From assembly GCA_002315555.1 (NCBI GenBank), contig DCHF01000038.1, positions 4,419 to 11,638 on the forward strand: a DNA stretch of 7,220 nucleotides. The letters run 5' to 3'. The notes below the pieces were generated by a model. That model was not told where the DNA came from, searched no databases, and saw nothing but the letters and a program-made list of their open reading frames with translations. Every line of letters starts with the position of its first letter. The stretch's first letter is position 1. The position numbers were made by a program, and so were the translations under genes. The DNA is from Lachnospiraceae bacterium UBA1759 (GTDB lineage: Bacteria; Bacillota; Clostridia; Lachnospirales; Lachnospiraceae). Positions 6,801 to 7,220 of the stretch are shown in pieces.

Positions 6801-7220
6801 TCCACCTTTCACTTGCTGCAAGAGCACTTGGTTTTGACGTCTCCACGCCGATCTTTGACGGTGCATCCGAGATGGATATCCAGGACCTGCTTGCAATGGC
6901 AAATGACTATGTCAACACCGAGTGGGATGAGTTCAAGGAAAAATATGAAGGTCTTGTCCTCCCGGATGTTATGACCTACCTTGGCGATCACCTGGAGCAT
7001 CGTGCCCTTTGGAAGGATGTTCCGATCACCAGAGACGGTAAGGTCCAGCTTCGCGACGGTCGTACCGGTGAGCCGTTTGACGCTCCGGTAACCATCGGCC
7101 ACATGCATTATCTGAAGCTGCATCACCTGGTCGACGATAAGATCCATGCACGTTCTACCGGTCCTTACTCACTTGTTACGCAGCAGCCTCTGGGTGGTAA
7201 AGCTCAGTTCGGCGGCCAGC
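3821..7220 (+). CDS. rpoB: RNA polymerase beta subunit (partial, 3' end beyond window)
   Basis: This is the beta subunit of the core RNA polymerase, which with beta' forms the catalytic centre, the DNA channel and the rifampicin pocket. The frame is open for 1133 codons to the window edge, ending in TQQPLGGKAQFGGQ, a conserved C-terminal block. Perhaps 80-150 residues are missing. Landmarks include the N-terminal protrusion with MPNLIEVQKDSY, the lobe, the fork segment IDHLGNRRIRAVGELLQNQ (426-444), the rifampicin region FGSSQLSQFMDQNN onward from 487, the FEDA catalytic motif at 791-794, and GDKMAGRHGNKG at 942-953 with Lys944 and Lys952 equivalent to E. coli Lys1065 and Lys1073. Rifampicin-site residues are wild type: Asp497, His507 and Ser512 correspond to E. 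coli 516, 526 and 531. No large proteobacterial-type insertion is evident. The start has a good ribosome binding site, and rpoC is expected next. The usual upstream neighbour rplL is absent. Confidence 0.99.
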   Translation, partial: MEKNRIHPVKSGKNTRMSFSRQKDVLEMPNLIEVQKDSYEWFLNEGLKEVFEDISPIGENFSQLSLEFGEFRLCKDEIKYTIEECKERDATYAAPLKVTVRLYNKVNGEIKDHEIFMGDLPLMTDTGSFVINGAERVIVSQIVRSPGIYFDIDHDKIGKELYTSQIIPNRGAWLEYETDSNDIFYVRVDRIGKVPVTVLVRALGYGSNQEILDLLGEEEKITATLAKDKTRNYSEGMLELYKKIRPGEPLSLDSAESLINGMLFDARRYDLAHVGRYKFNKKLNFRYRLSGQELAEDVVDPSTGEIIAEAGTVPDRGLAQKIQNTGIEYVMVKAEDDKIVKVISSRMVEADEYLPFAPEEAGIKEMVYYPVLKEILEQDLNEEDLKAEIKKRIRDLVPIHIIKEEIIASISYLLGLEHGIGKKDDIDHLGNRRIRAVGELLQNQYRIGMSRMERVVRERMATQDMEGVTPQSLINIKPVTAAVKEFFGSSQLSQFMDQNNPLSELTHKRRLSALGPGGLSRERAGFEVRDIHYTHYGRMCPIETPEGPNIGLINSLASFARVNKYGFIEAPYRVVDKTDPKNPRVTNDVVYVTADEEDDFIVAQANEPIDEEGYFIHSQVSGRFRDEITEFDKTRIDMMDVSPRMVFSIATSMIPFLSNDDANRALMGSNMQRQAVPLMLTEAPVVDTGLSDKVAVDSGVCQVAREPGVVERSASDEIIIRNDDGNREIYKLTKFARSNQSNSYNQKPIVVKGEHVEKGQVIADGPSTYNGELALGKNPLIGFMNWEGYNFEDAVLISERLVEDDVYTSIHIEEYEVEARDTKLGPEEITRDVPGVGDDALKDLDENGIIRIGAEVRAGDILVGKVTPKGETELNAEERLLRAIFGEKAREVRDTSLKVPHGAYGIIVDAKVFTRENNEELAPGVSKSVRIYIAQKRKLSVGDKMAGRHGNKGVVSRVLPVEDMPFLPNGRPLDIVLNPLGVPSRMNIGQILEIHLSLAARALGFDVSTPIFDGASEMDIQDLLAMANDYVNTEWDEFKEKYEGLVLPDVMTYLGDHLEHRALWKDVPITRDGKVQLRDGRTGEPFDAPVTIGHMHYLKLHHLVDDKIHARSTGPYSLVTQQPLGGKAQFGGQ

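Noticed and set aside
6032..6902. Several overlapping minus-strand frames of 60-211 codons within rpoB
   Set aside because: rpoB is unbroken and highly conserved here. The antisense frames show no domain, no ribosome binding site, and the composition expected from reversed biased codons.

Overview
The window looks like chromosomal DNA from a low-to-mid GC Firmicute, most likely class Clostridia and probably a Lachnospiraceae-type gut or rumen anaerobe. The main support is the RpoB N-terminus (a MEKNRIHPVK-like start followed by a VLEMPNLIEVQKDSY block) and its Firmicute-type DIHYTHYGRMCPIETPEG segment. Strong AGGAGG-type ribosome binding sites before every gene fit as well. The family placement comes from recalled sequence resemblance, not from a search.

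Layout. Positions 1-71 hold what looks like the 3' end of an unidentified plus-strand gene, followed by a weak hairpin. Positions 192-2221 hold a tight two-gene plus-strand cassette: a Gfo/Idh/MocA-type NAD(P)-dependent sugar oxidoreductase, then, 14 nt later, an IolE/xylose-isomerase-like TIM-barrel enzyme (sugar phosphate isomerase/epimerase family). A long, nested hairpin at 2251-2330 closes this cassette. It appears to work as a bidirectional terminator against the convergent gene. Positions 2362-3573 on the minus strand encode an M29-family metallo-aminopeptidase. A 247-nt divergent intergenic region follows, with an extended -10 promoter for the peptidase, a clear sigma-A promoter with an A/T-rich upstream tract for rpoB, and a hairpin-rich rpoB leader of about 125 nt. 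From 3821 to the window end runs rpoB, the RNA polymerase beta subunit, cut off by the window edge shortly before its C-terminus.

How the genes relate. The oxidoreductase and TIM-barrel pair probably act in sequence on one sugar or polyol, the first making a keto-sugar and the second isomerising, epimerising, dehydrating or cleaving it. The substrate cannot be read from the sequence. The aminopeptidase and rpoB are housekeeping-type genes that share only an intergenic control region. The most notable context feature is that rpoB is not preceded by rplL (the usual rplKAJL-rpoBC arrangement) but by its own strong promoter opposite a peptidase gene. I saw no mobile element, CRISPR array, tRNA or rRNA, and no clear previously undescribed system.
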